Positions 1-11,566 are shown, counted from the stretch's first letter. The stretch is 64,000 nucleotides of DNA from Perca fluviatilis (GCF_010015445.1 NC_053116.1:36147785-36211784); one strand, 5' to 3'. Notes: generated by a model not told the origin, from the letters alone. Made by a program: numbers and translations.

Positions 1-95
1 AGTACACACGGCAAATGAGGTTTAACCATGTATCAGCTCATTTAAATAGCTCACGTTACTGTATTGTGTCAACAGTTAACTTCGTTTTTAAAGAT
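1..95 (+). repeat. Fragment of a dispersed element, also present at 41.35-41.45 kb
   Basis: This stretch matches 41350-41455 almost base for base (a run with GGTTAACCATGTATC followed by AGCTCA and GTTAACTTC). At the second locus it lies just downstream of a splice-donor-like site in a decayed transposon exon, so this copy is probably intron or UTR of the same element family. A SINE follows at once here, and one follows the second copy too, but in the opposite orientation. Confidence 0.5.
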
Positions 96-96
96 T

Positions 97-154
97 CTTT
101 TTTTGGGCATTTTAGGCCTTTATTTTTTATAGGACAGCTGAAGACATGAAAGGG

Positions 155-194
<40 letters not shown>

Positions 195-300
195 GAATGA
201 CATGCAGCAAAGGGCCGCAGGTCGGACTCGAACCCGCTGCATCGAGGAGTAAACCTCTATATATGGGCATGTGCTCTACTACTACCAGCCGAGCACAACG
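97..300 (-). mobile_element. tRNA-derived SINE (family A), minus strand
   Basis: Read on the minus strand the unit starts with a degraded tRNA-like head. A box B-like run near 228-238 (GGGTTCGAGTCC) follows, then the body motif CCTTTGCTGCATGTCATTCC, a CT-rich tract expanded to a GA/TC microsatellite (about 156-191), and an A-rich end after GCCTAAAATGCCC. The same body occurs at 27.3, 32.5, 41.5, 44.0, 45.5 and 46.0 kb. This is a pol III retroposon, not a tRNA gene. Confidence 0.8.
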
Positions 301-304
301 CGTT

Positions 305-610
305 AATTTCTTTTAATCGCATTAATCGAGTGCCGCCATTTATTAGTTTATTTTACACTTCACTCGGCTTCGCGTCGTGCCTAACAGGCTACTATTTTGA
401 CCCTTTGCTGCACCTTTACTCATCATCAAGCTGTTACACATCCTACTGCTGCAGGCTGCAGGCATAATGGAGAAATGCAGCAGCAACACAATTCTGAACG
501 GCGCTTTTTATTTTCCAAAACTCCCGGACGGCTCGTAGACAAGTCGAAAGCCATATGCACATTGTGTAAACCACCTATTAAAAAAAAATGTATCGTTTGA
601 CAGCCCTAGT
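305..610 (+). pseudogene. hAT transposon remnant with half a BED zinc finger
   Basis: The left part (TTAATCGCATTAATCG) is of the kind found next to hAT ends, and the right end reads as the inverted terminus CTAGGGCTGTCAAACGATAC. An open frame at 397-600 ends with VDKSKAICTLCK, which matches the first CxxC knuckle of the BED zinc finger at the N-terminus of hAT transposases. The frame then runs into a lysine stretch and stops, so the second half of the finger and the whole catalytic RNase H-like domain are missing. The left terminus is lost at the neighbouring SINE. It is non-functional. The hAT assignment rests on BED-finger family knowledge and the terminus. Confidence 0.6.
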
Positions 611-728
611 TGAAAGAAATGCAAACAACCCAGAGGTGTTTTTTTTTTCTCCTATCCCAGAATGGATCTGTGGTGTAGCCAGACCTTCCTCCACAGCGCT
701 GTGGAGATAGAGCTGGCAATCGAGACTA
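590..728 (+). mobile_element. 3' fragment of AGTCT-type MITE (family I)
   Basis: The run TAGCCAGACCTTCCTCCACAG at 676 onward, preceded by a degraded CCCAGAATGGATCTGTGGTG and followed by GGCAATCGAGACTA, matches the right part of the full element at 10226-10698. Only the last quarter is present. Confidence 0.6.
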
Positions 729-1313
729 TTCAACACCTGACACCTGGACTTGGTTTTGAGTGGCTTCACCACATAGCGACCAATGCTCTTTTCTTTCTGC
801 AGTCCCACTTTGGGATTTGGAACTTTACAAAAACCCAATGGTCCCTGGAGCAGCTCTGTTACTGGGCGGTTAAGCCTCTCCTCCTCATATTCTGTTTCCT
901 ACAGAACACTCTGCGCTGTGGTCTGGCAAACATTAGTGCCAATTCCAGCATTGCCCCCCTATAGTACGTATTCCCCTCTCTCCTGTTTGCTTCCTTGAAG
1001 TTACATCACAGGCATGACCTCACTGCACAGCGCGGCCCAGTCTAAACACACACTCACTGTGATGTTGCCATAACAATGTGTTCAACTGGCTTTCAGCTCA
1101 GCCTCGGCCCGTCCAGCGCCGAGGCAGTCCATCACTCATAAAGCTGTAATGCCTCTCACCCGAGAGGCCGCAGGTCTCCGCACCGCCCGCCCCTCCGTCG
1201 CTGCAATGACGACAGATTGTTTTTCACGAGGAAAAGCCAGAGAGGGGAATGGATTCACCAGATGTGCTGTATTAAATAGACAAATGGAGCATGGGAAAGC
1301 TCTTCATAAAAAA

Positions 1314-1343
<30 letters not shown>
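1314..1343. repeat. (AAG)n microsatellite
   Basis: About ten AAG units follow an A-run. A lysine-only tail in an overlapping open frame is an artefact of this repeat. Confidence 0.9.
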
Positions 1344-1346
<3 letters not shown>

Positions 1347-1621
1347 TTTGAAAAAGAAACGACTTCAGGACTCAAGAGTAGGAACTCATTAGCTTTAAGC
1401 TTACTGCGAGTCTTGTTCAGTTTGTAGATTCGTGATGAGGAGGGCTGGATTTCATGTTAGGAAGAAGTCGTGGCAAAGGAAGCAGCTGTCTTAAGATTTT
1501 CTAATATGTTGCACAGACAACAGGGGTGCTTGCAATGTCAGAAAGCTCAAATACATAGACATGAAGTCCCCACACACTCTCATTGGATATAATGTGGCTC
1601 CAGGGACCCATATGGAAATCA

Positions 1622-1790
1622 GCGGTGGAAGAAGTATTCAGATCCTTTACTTAAGTAAAAGTACTAATACCACACTGTAAAATATATTCTGTTACAAATA
1701 AAAGTCCTTTATTGAAAATGTTACTTAAGTAAAAGTGTGTAAGTATCATCAGGATAATATTGAGTAACTCAAATGCAGAAATATCCTCAC
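1622..1790 (+). mobile_element. hAT-like MITE end (AGTGGTGGAAGAAGTA type)
   Basis: The run GCGGTGGAAGAAGTATTCAGATC, with repeated ACTTAAGTAAAAGT motifs, is one terminus of the element family seen whole at 31957-33107, where the other orientation ends in TACTTCTTCCATCACTG. No opposite end is recognised here. Confidence 0.55.
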
Positions 1791-1935
1791 ATGTTAGTGT
1801 TTAAAGGTGTAATCATTTCAGCTGGAGTTGTAGGCCATTACATTGTTGGGTCGTTCAATTGGGTAGCTCACCTGGAGTGTGCGCCCCATGTACCAAGGCT
1901 CAGTCCTTTGAATCCGAGTAAAATGTTGTATATAT

Positions 1936-2281
1936 CAGTCCTTCCAGAAAAATGCTGAGTTTTTGTGATTGTTGCGGGCAAAAATCCTTGATTATGCAGC
2001 ATGTTTTCTTAAAAAATGCAACAGGGGAAAATGGCTGCTCTTGTGTGAAGTAAATGCAACATTTTTCAACTTTCTGTTAAGATATGTGTGACTTTTTTGC
2101 AATGAAAATGCGGGGATTATGAAATCATGCAAGACCCGCATATTGTGCGCGGAAATCGGCAATTTATGCGGCGAAAGTGCGGCGTTTTTGAAAAAATGCG
2201 GCCCCCGCATAAATATGCGGACTTTGGCTGATTATGCATTGAATTATGCGATCACATAATCACGTTTTTCTTGAGGGACTG
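1936..2281. mobile_element. CAGTCC-type non-autonomous DNA transposon, copy 1
   Basis: The element starts CAGTCCTTCCAGAAAAA and ends with the inverse TTTCTTGAGGGACTG. The interior is A/T-rich with recurring TGCGGCGAAAGTGCGG and TTATGCATTGAATTATGCG motifs. The flanks are GTATAT and ATATAT, a near-match for the 6-bp duplications seen at copies 2 and 3 (59.2 and 62.5 kb). No coding sequence is seen in it. Confidence 0.75.
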
Positions 2282-2284
2282 ATA

Positions 2285-2445
2285 TATGTTACATGCTACA
2301 TTTTACAATTTGCATTGTGGGTATTTTATCGTGGGCTATATAGTGAATAAAATGAACCACGGAGAATTCGAATACCACCACAAAATGGCGAGCACACTGT
2401 ATAGTGCACTATGTTCGTGATAGTGAACGGTTTGGAACACAGCTT
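2285..2445. repeat. Probable transposon fragment (TATAGTGCACTA)
   Basis: The run contains GGGCTATATAGTGAATA and TATAGTGCACTATGTTCGTGATAGTG, a short imperfect inverted repeat of a type common at fish MITE ends. No second copy in this window was found. Confidence 0.3.
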
Positions 2446-2523
2446 CTGTCTTCATCCATTGAATTGTTCATATTGAACTTCACAGAAAGTGTGTAGAACA
2501 CAACATGCTGATATGTATTACTT

Positions 2524-2531
2524 TATATATA

Positions 2532-2568
<37 letters not shown>
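2524..2568. repeat. (TA)n microsatellite
   Basis: Two runs of TA are separated by TTT. The run abuts a TTAA-type element that starts at 2568. Confidence 0.9.
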
Positions 2569-2571
<3 letters not shown>

Positions 2572-3345
2572 GTGCTCATATTATGCTTTTTGGCTTTTTC
2601 CCTTTCCTTTATTGTGTTATATATCTTTTTTGTGCATATTATAGGTTTATAAAGTGAAAAAGCCCAAAGTCCACCCCAAAGGGACTTACCATCTCCAACA
2701 GAAAACACTGTTCACAAACTGCTCCAAACAGCTCTATTGACCCTTTTCACGATGTCGACCCTTTCCGTGTAGCAGTTTAACCTAACTTCCGTTTTATCCC
2801 CGTAACCAGAGACTTCTCACCGAAATACAACAGATGTCCACTAGCTAACTAGCTAGCTAGCTACTTGAAGAAATTCCAAAAGGTACATTTAAGTTAAATT
2901 AGTAAAGTTAAGAGTAATAATGTTTACGTAAATGCAGTGGTTTGAAACTTGCTACTGTTATTGTTAATTCATAATTGTAAACTGCCTTAGGAAAGTAGGC
3001 TAACGTTAGCTAGCGGCAACTTTAGTACCAGGTACCGTTAACGTTGAAATGTAGCGTTACATTGCTGCCTGTACTTTAACAAGTTTACTTAACCGGGGTG
3101 AAGTTAGTTTAATGTTTGACAGTTGTCGGTTTTCACGGATGTTACCTTCAATAGCTCCGTGTCAAAGCCTCGATTTCACTCAGTTTCAGGGTATGTTGGA
3201 GAGCTAATTTAGACAGACGTTTCACAGTTATTTTTAACTCAAAATCACCAAATATGATGATGCAGCACACATTGAACTTTTGACCTTACTTCCGCAGTAA
3301 CGTATTCACAAAGAAGAAGAAGAGCTCAATATTTGGAGCCGTTAG
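2568..3345 (+). mobile_element. TTAA-type MITE (TTAAAGTGCTCATATTATGC), one end
   Basis: The first 20 bases are identical to the start of the element at 30398. The downstream part holds CpG-poor unique-looking sequence with several TAGCTAGC/GTTAGC motifs (including an AGCTAGCTAGCTAGC run at about 2845-2861). The opposite end is not recognised, so the right boundary is only a guess at the AAGAAGAAGAAG run. Confidence 0.45.
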
Positions 3346-3431
3346 GATTAGAGAAATGAGTCTAACGCTAGCAATGGATAGTTTTTTACTCCCTAAATGT
3401 CAAGGTGTGGAGACTTTACCAAAACCTGTAA

Positions 3432-3533
3432 ATGAGACAGAGATATGGTGAACTTATCACCAACTGGGGCGAAGAAAAGCGGCCGGAGGAAGATGACCTG
3501 ACCACGGCCATGATTGCTGCTGAGGACCCTTAA
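3432..3533 (+). CDS. 33-codon open frame of coding-like composition, unassigned
   Basis: A short frame starts MRQRYGELITNW and ends AMIAAEDP before TAA. It is rich in charged residues and its codon use looks like vertebrate coding DNA, which is unusual in this window. An AG precedes ACAGAG, so it could be a terminal exon rather than an ATG-started ORF. No family is recognised. It may equally be part of the neighbouring transposon or a chance frame. Confidence 0.18.
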   Translation: MRQRYGELITNWGEEKRPEEDDLTTAMIAAEDP

Positions 3534-4339
3534 CGTCACCCTGCTGTAAATGACATTAGACCAGGGGACCGCACAGTCAGGCCACAGTGGGGGAGTCAGC
3601 TGATAGGGGTCCATGCAAGAACTTTACTCATCTCTGTCTTGTAGAAGTACGTTACAGTGAACATGTGTTTTACAGAAATGGGAATAAATGGATCACCGAA
3701 TCTAAAGTTATACAGGACATTGGTTTATTTTTAGTTCAGAAAACATGTTCGCCCTCAGTGGCTTATTTAAATATATTAAGTCACTACAGATATGACTACA
3801 TTATTTTGACCATATGTGCAAGTGTGAAAACCGTGTGAGGATACATGCGCGTGTTTGTATGTGTGTGCTTGGCTGTGTGTGGTGTGTTTGGCCTGCTGCA
3901 TTACTCTTCTGAGCCAATGTATGAGAGCTGCAGTAATGATTGTTTGAACCCGGCTTGTTGGCTGGTATTTGAAATATGTTTGGTGGGCTAATCAGAGTTC
4001 TACGGTGCTGTTGTATCGGCAACTTTAAATCAATCCCTCTCGTTCGCTCGGCATCTCTGTAATGTTAGGCTATTTGTGTCAAGGGAAACTCCAAATTTCA
4101 GAGCACCCTTACCGAAATGTCCAGCAACCCCAAATCACCAGCAAAAGAACATCTCTGGCGCCGCCACTGTTAATAAAACGCTTGGATTTCAGTAGTCAAC
4201 AAATAATTTTCCCTACACTGCATATGGAAACACCAACACAGTAATGCATTTTGCTAACATGCTTGTTTGTTTTAACGTGACACACTTCATGGCTCCTACA
4301 AGTCACAGCTCCCAAAGAGTTTATAGCTATGTCAGACTT

Positions 4340-4340
<1 letters not shown>
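3534..4340. other. Stretch without recognisable gene
   Basis: Unique-looking sequence with a TG-rich patch at 3850-3890. Open frames of 60-83 codons here show no domain, splice signals or composition that would support a gene. Confidence 0.5.

Positions 4341-4341
<1 letters not shown>

Positions 4342-4406
<65 letters not shown>
4342..4406. repeat. (AC)n microsatellite
   Basis: Uninterrupted AC dinucleotides, about 32 units. Confidence 0.95.
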
Positions 4407-4412
<6 letters not shown>

Positions 4413-4745
4413 GTGTGTGCACAGAGGTTATGATGAGTCAAATTGAGGGTTGCTAATTATAGCCTGGGGAAAGTTTAGCCGTTTTGCTCGCAGTCAGCTC
4501 TCTTTGGGAAGAGCAGAGGAAGAGAAGCTGCTGGCGGGGGCAGCGACTTCTTTCTCCAGGCATCTGGCTCATCCTCTTCCTCGACTATACATGCTCATCA
4601 TCCATGTTCCTTGCATTCATTCGGAGCTCTACAACAACCTCCAGCCTCCTCTCTTCCAGAGGTCTGTCTCCTTCCATTGCTTATATTGTCTTTCTTTTTG
4701 GTTTCATGGCATGATTTCTTCTTTCTTTTTTAAAACTGTTATTTA

Positions 4746-4750
<5 letters not shown>

Positions 4751-4789
<39 letters not shown>
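4751..4789. repeat. (TA)n microsatellite
   Basis: About 19 TA units after ACACACA. Confidence 0.9.
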
Positions 4790-4794
4790 TTTAT

Positions 4795-5465
4795 ATTATG
4801 AAATTGTATTATGAGGAATTTTTCTGTATTAAGTGTTTTATGTGTTGTGCTGTCTTTTTTATTGGACCATGACTCTGTAAAAATAAGTAACCACGGACAA
4901 TTGGCAGTCATTGACCATCTTAGAATTAGTTCAATAGATAAATTTCATCATCAGTCCCAGGGCAGGCAAATCCACAAAGGAGCTGTGGCATCAAATGCTA
5001 TGATTGGGGTACAGAGAATAAACATTATAGGCTACATCATACAGAATTTAAAATGCTTTGCATTAAAAAATATATGTCATACAAAACACGATTGGTGAAT
5101 GGTCATGTAATAGTGTCACACAGTAATTGTACAGTAGGGCTCCTTGACTTCTCACCTCAAGGTATCTGAATGAAATGTCTCTCAATACTCTCAATACTCG
5201 CTGACTGTAGAGTCTTTAGAGCTGCACTTTATTGTGTGTTCATGTTCAATAAAAAGGACATTAATGCAACTACCTTGGCGTCAATTCTTAATGTAAACAT
5301 TGAGACTTTTAATAATGCAGCAGGTTAGAGGGAACCTTGTACACTTATAGAATCTCTTTCATATCCAAGCTAAATTGGTTTTGTAACTGAAATATCCCAA
5401 CATCCATATAAAAACATGATTACTGATGACCGTAATCACCACTACATATGGGTGTGTTTAGCTGT
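4795..5465. other. Stretch without recognisable gene
   Basis: AT-rich unique sequence. The 95-codon open frame at 4811-5098 has no recognisable motif and is probably chance. Confidence 0.5.
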
Positions 5466-5472
5466 TGATTCA

Positions 5473-5914
5473 GGCCCTGTTTACACGTATGTGGTTATTT
5501 AGAAAAACTGAGACATTTCCCTTCGCTTGTGCCCTTCGTTTACACGCAAACGGAGAATTCGCCTCTGAAAACAAGTCTTTCTAAAAACTCCGGCCAGAGT
5601 AGAGATTTTGGAAAACTTTGTTTGCACGTAAACTGAGACAAACGGAGGTTTAGGCAGCCGAGGAAGTGAGGAAGAGAAGAGAGAGGAAGCAATTCGTTGC
5701 CGTTGTTGCTATTTTTAGGATTCTGATTGGCTAACGTGGGCTTGAGCTTCTCGTTACACTGCCACCTACAGGTTTGGCGTGCTCTTGATGGCGTTGACGG
5801 CATATATATATATATATATACACGGCTACATGTAAACAAACACTTTTCTGAAAACTGACAGCTGTGCACGATGTTATTATATATGAAAATAGCCGGCCAC
5901 GTGTAAACGTAGCA
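5473..5914. mobile_element. PIF/Harbinger-like MITE (GGCCCTGTTTACACG)
   Basis: The left end GGCCCTGTTTACACGTATG pairs with a right end whose complement is GCTACGTTTACACGTGGCC. The flanks are TCA on both sides (5470-5472 and 5915-5917), a 3-bp duplication as made by PIF/Harbinger elements, although that family prefers TTA/TAA. Interior motifs repeat the CGTTTACACGCAAAC theme. A short TA run lies at 5803-5821. No ORF belongs to it. Confidence 0.6.
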
Positions 5915-5959
5915 TCAGGTATTCGTACTGTGACTGCATATGACCAGAATCTGTGTTTC

Positions 5960-6222
5960 ATTAGTTTTTTTCAAATTAAAAGCAAAAAAAAGCAAAAACA
6001 TGACTTTTCTCAATACGCGTTTCCAAAACCAAAATGACATTTTTTTTCTAATTTGCGATTTTGTGCTCAAATGAAAAATGAAAAATTTGATATTTTCAAC
6101 TGACACAAATTGTGTGACCCAGAAGTGATCTCTACTAGAAAGCTGGAATACTTGAAACGAATATATAGAGAAAACAAGTCATCTTTTGCTTTTTGCTTTT
6201 ATTTTGAAAAAACGAATGAACG
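5960..6222. mobile_element. Palindromic MITE with about 35-bp inverted ends
   Basis: TTTTTTTCAAATTAAAAGC then AAAAAAAAGCAAAA at the left pairs with TTTTGCTTTTTGCTTTT then ATTTTGAAAAAAC at the right. The roughly 190-bp interior has no coding potential. Confidence 0.55.
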
Positions 6223-6229
6223 AATGACA

Positions 6230-8000
6230 CATGGATTAACAGACCCCTGGATCAGGTCCCAAGTAAGTTTTTGGGGGATCATGGACTGCATGGCCTCATG
6301 CTGAACATGACGAACTTAGAGCAAAGTAAATCGTGCAGTACTTTTCCATTTTTCTCTGGCTTTAGATTATCCAGGCAGGTTTTTCCGAGTGACATGTGTG
6401 AGGTCATTGAAAACATTCAGCCCTTCTGCTTCACCTCGACTTCATCAAGTCCACTAAACTCTGTCGTCTGGGCCTGCTCAGGCTCCCAGTTTGTCCCTCG
6501 GCTGCAGGACACCTGAACTGGAGCTGCCCCTCCCCGAAGGCCTTTGCTGCCTGCTAAGTTACTGTTCCCAAAAACCTAGACAGCAGGAAAAAAGAAATCA
6601 CTGCAATGCCTTTGAAAAAAAAAATATATACAAAAATGTGTTTCATATGTCTATATCTGTCAAACATAGCAATTCTGCCTGTGTTGTTTTTTCGGGGATT
6701 CTATTTAGCCTTTGCTTTCTTTTCTCCAGCTCGCTGTTTTTTTTAAATTTATTTTTGTATTCATGCTAACCATAGCGTTTCTTCGCTGGTGGGAGCGTGC
6801 AGCCAATTCCAGAAAACAAATTTGTCCGGGAGAGCTTTTGCTATTCGTTGTCTGAGCAACTCCAGAGCTTTTTTTTTTATATATGGGTGTGCCCGCTCTA
6901 TTTTGCTCCACTCTGGGACTCGGCTGTAATTGCTTGTTTAAGGATAATAACAGGGGAAGACTCTCAGAGGAGCCCCGCACCGCAATCACCAGCCTTGAGG
7001 CAAGCATCGCAAACCGCAGTGCAGTGCGACGAAGGAGTGGAGGGCGAGGAAGGGGGGAGGGACAGAGGAAGAGCGAGACAGACTGGGTGGTAATTAAGGG
7101 GCTTATTTTTCCTGCCGACTGAAGAGCATCTGCACAGCTCCCACCTGCTCAGAAGGGATTGTGCCGCTGTTTGTGTGTTGGTGTGTGCATCTCTTTTATT
7201 TCTGAAAAAGGCCCGGCCTCTGCCCGCCTGCGCTTTTCCCCAATGGTGTATGTTTAATGCAATGCAGGGATGGCAGCCACTGCAGGCAGCGGGTCTGTCA
7301 GACAGACAGAGGGAGGTAATTAAATTAGGGGTGGCACTCCAGCAACCTGGAGGCTGAACGAGGCGTGGGGGAGGAGGGGGGATTTCAGCGTGATCCCTGG
7401 GACTCATTGTTTCCCCCTTCTCTCAATACTACACAGAGTAAACCTGCTTTACCCACAGGACTCGCAACGTATCACAGTGGTGCAGCCCGGGAAGAAAAAC
7501 CTTCATAAGTACACACGATCACTATCACATTGAAATTCATACACATAAGCCATCTGCTCACAGTTGGGTTTACAGACATTATCAGGCGAACGGTACAGTG
7601 TTCACAGTGTTCAGGCAGCCAGACAGCAGCATAATGTCTGAGACTGCCTCACTGTGGCTAGAAAACATCACACAGGCATCCCTTCAGACCAACACTGGGA
7701 CACGGAACAGATGTTGATCTCTGTCACTCTGCGCTATGGCAAGCCACTCGGTCAATAATGTCTAGCTGTCACCGTGAAAAGATCTTTACACGCTTAGTTA
7801 TAGCGTCTCAACATGTAATAATCTGGTGTGCTATTTGTGTGAACTGGGGTTAACAACTGGATTGGCAAAGTAAAGATACACGCATTTGTTAGGCTCTGAC
7901 TCTATAACTCTGTCATTGACAAAGAGCGGTGTGCAAACATTTTTAGGCATAATTGTAAATGTCACTTTCTCCGGTTAAAATGTCAAACGTCGCAGATCAT
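6230..8000. other. Mostly unique sequence with a GC-rich island-like part
   Basis: No gene is recognised. The part at about 7000-7400 is unusually GC-rich for the window and contains ordered, non-repetitive motifs (GGAGGTAATTAAATTAGGGG with a homeodomain-type TAATTA core, TTTAATGCAATGCAGG). That is the kind of texture conserved non-coding elements have, but conservation cannot be judged from one sequence. Two frames of 147 and 98 codons over it lack any motif. Confidence 0.4.
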
Positions 8001-8209
8001 TATCAGCTTTAACTACTCCTAATAATAAACATTGACACACAAAATATTGATCATGTAAGTAACTTGATAACATGCCAAAATTTGAACTGGTCTGTTGTCT
8101 GGTAAAGTGCTCACTTCAGTCGGTATCTTTACTCCGCCAGAGGAAAACTCTTTGGAGAAGAAGAAGCTCCACTCTGTACAACACACACAACAGGAGTTTG
8201 TCTGTCAGA

Positions 8210-8660
8210 CGCGTTCTTTCCGCGATTGTTCCGGTACTGCCGGAAATTCCACCGCATGTCCTCTCATTTTCGGCAGGATGTCCGTCACCTTTCTTCGTGT
8301 TGCCGTCCTAAACTCTGGTGGATTTGTTAATCTATGGTTACCTGCTCCTCAGATCTCTGCAGGGTAAATCCAGACAACTAGCTAGACTATCTGTCCAATC
8401 TGAGTTTTCTGTTGCACGACTAAAACAACTTTTGAACGTACACACGTTCCACCAAAACAAGTTCCTTCCCGAGACTATTTTGCAGAGGCGCCGTGGCTCC
8501 GTCCGGCGCTCGGCACCTCCCAAGACGATTGTGATTGGTTTAAAGAAATGCCGATAAACCAGAGCACGTTCTTCTCCCATCCAGGAATGCTGTGTGGACT
8601 AGCCAGATGTTCCTCTGCAGCGCTGTGGAGGAAGGTCTGGCAATGCAAACGTTCTTATTG
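8210..8660 (+). mobile_element. AGTCT-type MITE (family I), copy 2
   Basis: This copy is co-linear with 10226-10698. Shared landmarks are GCCGGAAATTC, GGTTACCTGCTCCTCAGA, TCTGCAGGGTAAATCCAGAC, CGTTCCACCAAAACAAGTTCC, a GTGATTGGTTTAAAGAAATG block and the CTAGCCAGA/GTTCCTC end. Its terminal AGTCT is decayed on both sides. It has no intact ORF. Confidence 0.75.
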
Positions 8661-10214
8661 ATGGCTTATAACCGATCTATATAGCATTAGAATCTGACTC
8701 ATTCATCAATAATGAAGCCGCTAGTTACAACTTATTAAAGCATTATAAGTACAATTATAAGTGGTATGGGAATTGATTTAGTGTAAAAAGGCGAGAGCGT
8801 GCAGTTTGTATGGATAATGATAATGTGCCCAGCACCAGCATTGTTTACAATTGTCTGCCAGGCTGCAGCCCATCCGAGCGAGGCCTCGCAGGGGATGTAC
8901 ATGCCTCCAGTGCCTCCATGGTAAATAAATGAGATGTACAATTTGGTCCAACTGTCACAGGACACTCAGGAGAAAAGGAGGGGGTCTCATCGCGGCGGGG
9001 GGGGGCTCACTCATTTACAGCCCCGCGGCCCCATTCCTACACCTCAGAGGCCATGTTATCAAAACATCACAGCGGGCGCGGATCCAGCCGCTCCTGTCAC
9101 TAGCCAGTCAAGCAGGTGTATTCTTGCACTTGTCTATACTGCCTTGATCTATCCCCGCCCCATTCCTACTCACCCACCACCGCTGAATACATTCTGAGGT
9201 CCCATTAATCCCATTATGCAAATGGGGGTTATAAATCGCACAGGGTTTACTCTTTTCTTCCCCTCTCCGTCTCCTCTCATTCCACCACGTTTCTCACCAC
9301 GCTAGCGCCGCACACGGCTTTTCCTGCTACTTAATTAAGCGAGAGCAGCAGGGTCTGCTACAGCAGAATCCATGACAAATGCTTTTTTAGTGGGGTAAAA
9401 AAAAGAGGCGCGGGGTAGGGGCGTTTCAGCTGGCAGTGACAGATTTACATCCAGCATGGTGGTGACCCGGACAAGGACAATTGGCAGAGAGTGTGTGAGG
9501 CCAAACAACCCCCCCCCCCTCAAAAAAAAGGGTAAATACATAGATAGATGGATGGTAGTACTGGTGAAGCAGCATCAGAGTTGGATGGTGCTCAAACACC
9601 TCTCTGTTGCCGCCATCTGCACATTAGTCACACCTATGTTGTATAAAAGGAGTTTGGACTTTTCACCGAATCACCATTTCTCATCGGGGTACGGCACTTT
9701 ATGTACAGACATTTCTTTGGTAAGCCTTTGGAGGAGCGACTCATTCAAAAATGACTCATTTATTTCCCTTATGCAAATCATGTATTGCCTCTGTCAAATT
9801 CTCTTAACTTGTGTTTACATGCACGCTGAACCTGGTCCAGAGGTCTGTTATTTTTTAATCACCCGGTGATTTTCAATCCTACGCAAAGGCTATTTGTTCT
9901 AATTGAAAGGACTCATGCTCAGGGTAGTAACACTCTCTAGGCAAATAAATAAATGACACAAATTCCACTGTAGACTTCATCCAGTGTCTAAGTTTATACA
10001 TGCTATTCCAAGATTCTTCTCAGAGACTCATAAATCCAGAATCTACTGAATTAAAAAGTGTGTAGATTTTACACGCGTAAAAAGCAATAGTCTTGATAGT
10101 AAATGTTATATTATGGTGGGAGCTCAAAGGCATTTAATCAAATCTGAATCCTGTATTGAATCTGTTTCTCCAATCCAAATCAGTTCAAATCCCACATAAT
10201 ATCTAAATAGGTTT
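8661..10214. other. Unique sequence, possible regulatory patches
   Basis: No gene is recognised. At 8870-9240 lies a compositionally complex block with TCGCAGGGGATGTACATG, a G-homopolymer run at 8998-9006 and an ATGCAAAT octamer core at 9214-9222 (TTATGCAAATGGGG). At 9508-9520 there is a C-homopolymer. Confidence 0.35.
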
Positions 10215-10225
10215 AGCAAGTAACT

Positions 10226-10698
10226 AGTCTATATCCACGACCTTCCACTTCCGGGATTGCCCCGTTGCCGCCGGAAATTCTGCAGTATGTCCTTCTTCTT
10301 CTTCGGCCGGATTTCCGTTACCTTCTGCTTTCTTTGTGCTGGAATTTTAAACTCCGGCGGATTAATGAGGACTATGGTTACCTGCTCCTCAGAACTCTGC
10401 AGGGTAAATCCAGACAGCTATCTGGCTATCACACTATCTGTCCAATCTGAATTTTTCTGTTGCACGACTAAAACATCTTGTGAACGTACACGTTCCACCA
10501 AAACAAGTTCCTTCCCGAGGCTATTTTGCAGAGGCACCGTTGCTCCGTCCGGCGCTCAGCGGCGCCCATGAAAATTGTGATTGGTTTAAAGAAATGCCAA
10601 TAAACCAGAGCGCGTTTTTCTCCCATCCCGGAATGCTGCGTGGACTAGCCAGACCCTCCTCCGCAGCGCTGCGAAGGAAGGTCTGGCAAAGCGAGACT
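10226..10698 (+). mobile_element. AGTCT-type MITE (family I), full copy with 11-bp duplication
   Basis: The element runs from AGTCTATATCCACGACCTTCC to a right end whose complement is AGTCTCGCTTTGCCAGACCTTCC. It is flanked by identical AGCAAGTAACT (10215-10225 and 10699-10709). Long duplications of 9-11 bp are typical of Mutator-like elements, so a MULE-derived MITE is a reasonable but unproven assignment. Small frames inside are not conserved against copy 2. Confidence 0.8.
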
Positions 10699-10709
10699 AG
10701 CAAGTAACT

Positions 10710-11231
10710 AAATAGAATTGCTAAAAAAACGTGAAAAATTCAATTTATTAATTATACTATATTATAAACTTTTTGTTTTCCTACTCAATGTTCACAACCT
10801 ATAACTGAGAATAAAGATTTGAAGAATCGGTTAAATGTATTTGACACATTGAAATAACAACTGTACTGTAGTCTACTTTGCACACCTTATTTTTGTTGCC
10901 CATGCAGAACTATCAAATTGATCCGTTCAAAATGTTGATATGATATGAATCCTGAAACTGACATCATGCCAAAAATACTCTCAATTTTTGCTTTTAACAC
11001 TTGACATTTTCCATAATTTCGATTTTCACTCTGTATTACATCAAGTTTAAAAAAAAGAAAAGAAAAAGATGACTAAAAATTACTGATAACTGCATCATGT
11101 TTTGATTTTTGTTTTTCAACTGATGTACAATTTTAAATCCAGTAGTTAGTCCTGAACAATCCTGGTGAAACTTTAAGCAGTTTGTGTGTTGTTTTCAGCC
11201 CTTTCAGAAATGTTAAAATTTCCCTCAAAGT
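10710..11231. other. AT-rich stretch without recognisable gene
   Basis: No repeat boundary, RNA gene or coding signal is seen. Confidence 0.5.
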
Positions 11232-11566
11232 GGATTTAATTTATTTATACTTTTATTAATGCCACAAGGGGAAATTACAATGTTTTTCACTCTGTTGTTA
11301 TTACACACATTACACACAGGCCTGAGTTACACACACATGCTCAGTACCTATACATGTACTAATGGAGAGATGTCAAAGTGAGGGAGCTGCCCATGGATAG
11401 GTGCCCTTGCTCAAGAGCCCCTTGGCAGTGCCCAGGAGGTGAACTGGTACCTCTCTTGCTACCAGTCCACCACCATACTTTGGTCTGTATGGGGACTTGA
11501 ACCAGCAACCCTCCCCTCCCGTTCCCAACTAAACTCCCTACAGACTGAGCTAGTGCCACCCTTACG
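11232..11566 (-). mobile_element. tRNA-derived SINE (family B) with LINE-type tail, minus strand
   Basis: On the minus strand the 5' end has a box A-like TAGCTCAGTCTGTAGGG and a box B-like GGTTCAAGTCC about 33 bases later. The body motif CACCTCCTGGGCACTGCC follows, and the tail GGCATTAATAAAAGTATAA resembles LINE 3' ends at 23.4, 23.7 and 32.2 kb. Tail sharing between SINEs and their partner LINE is established. It is not a functional tRNA. Confidence 0.8.
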
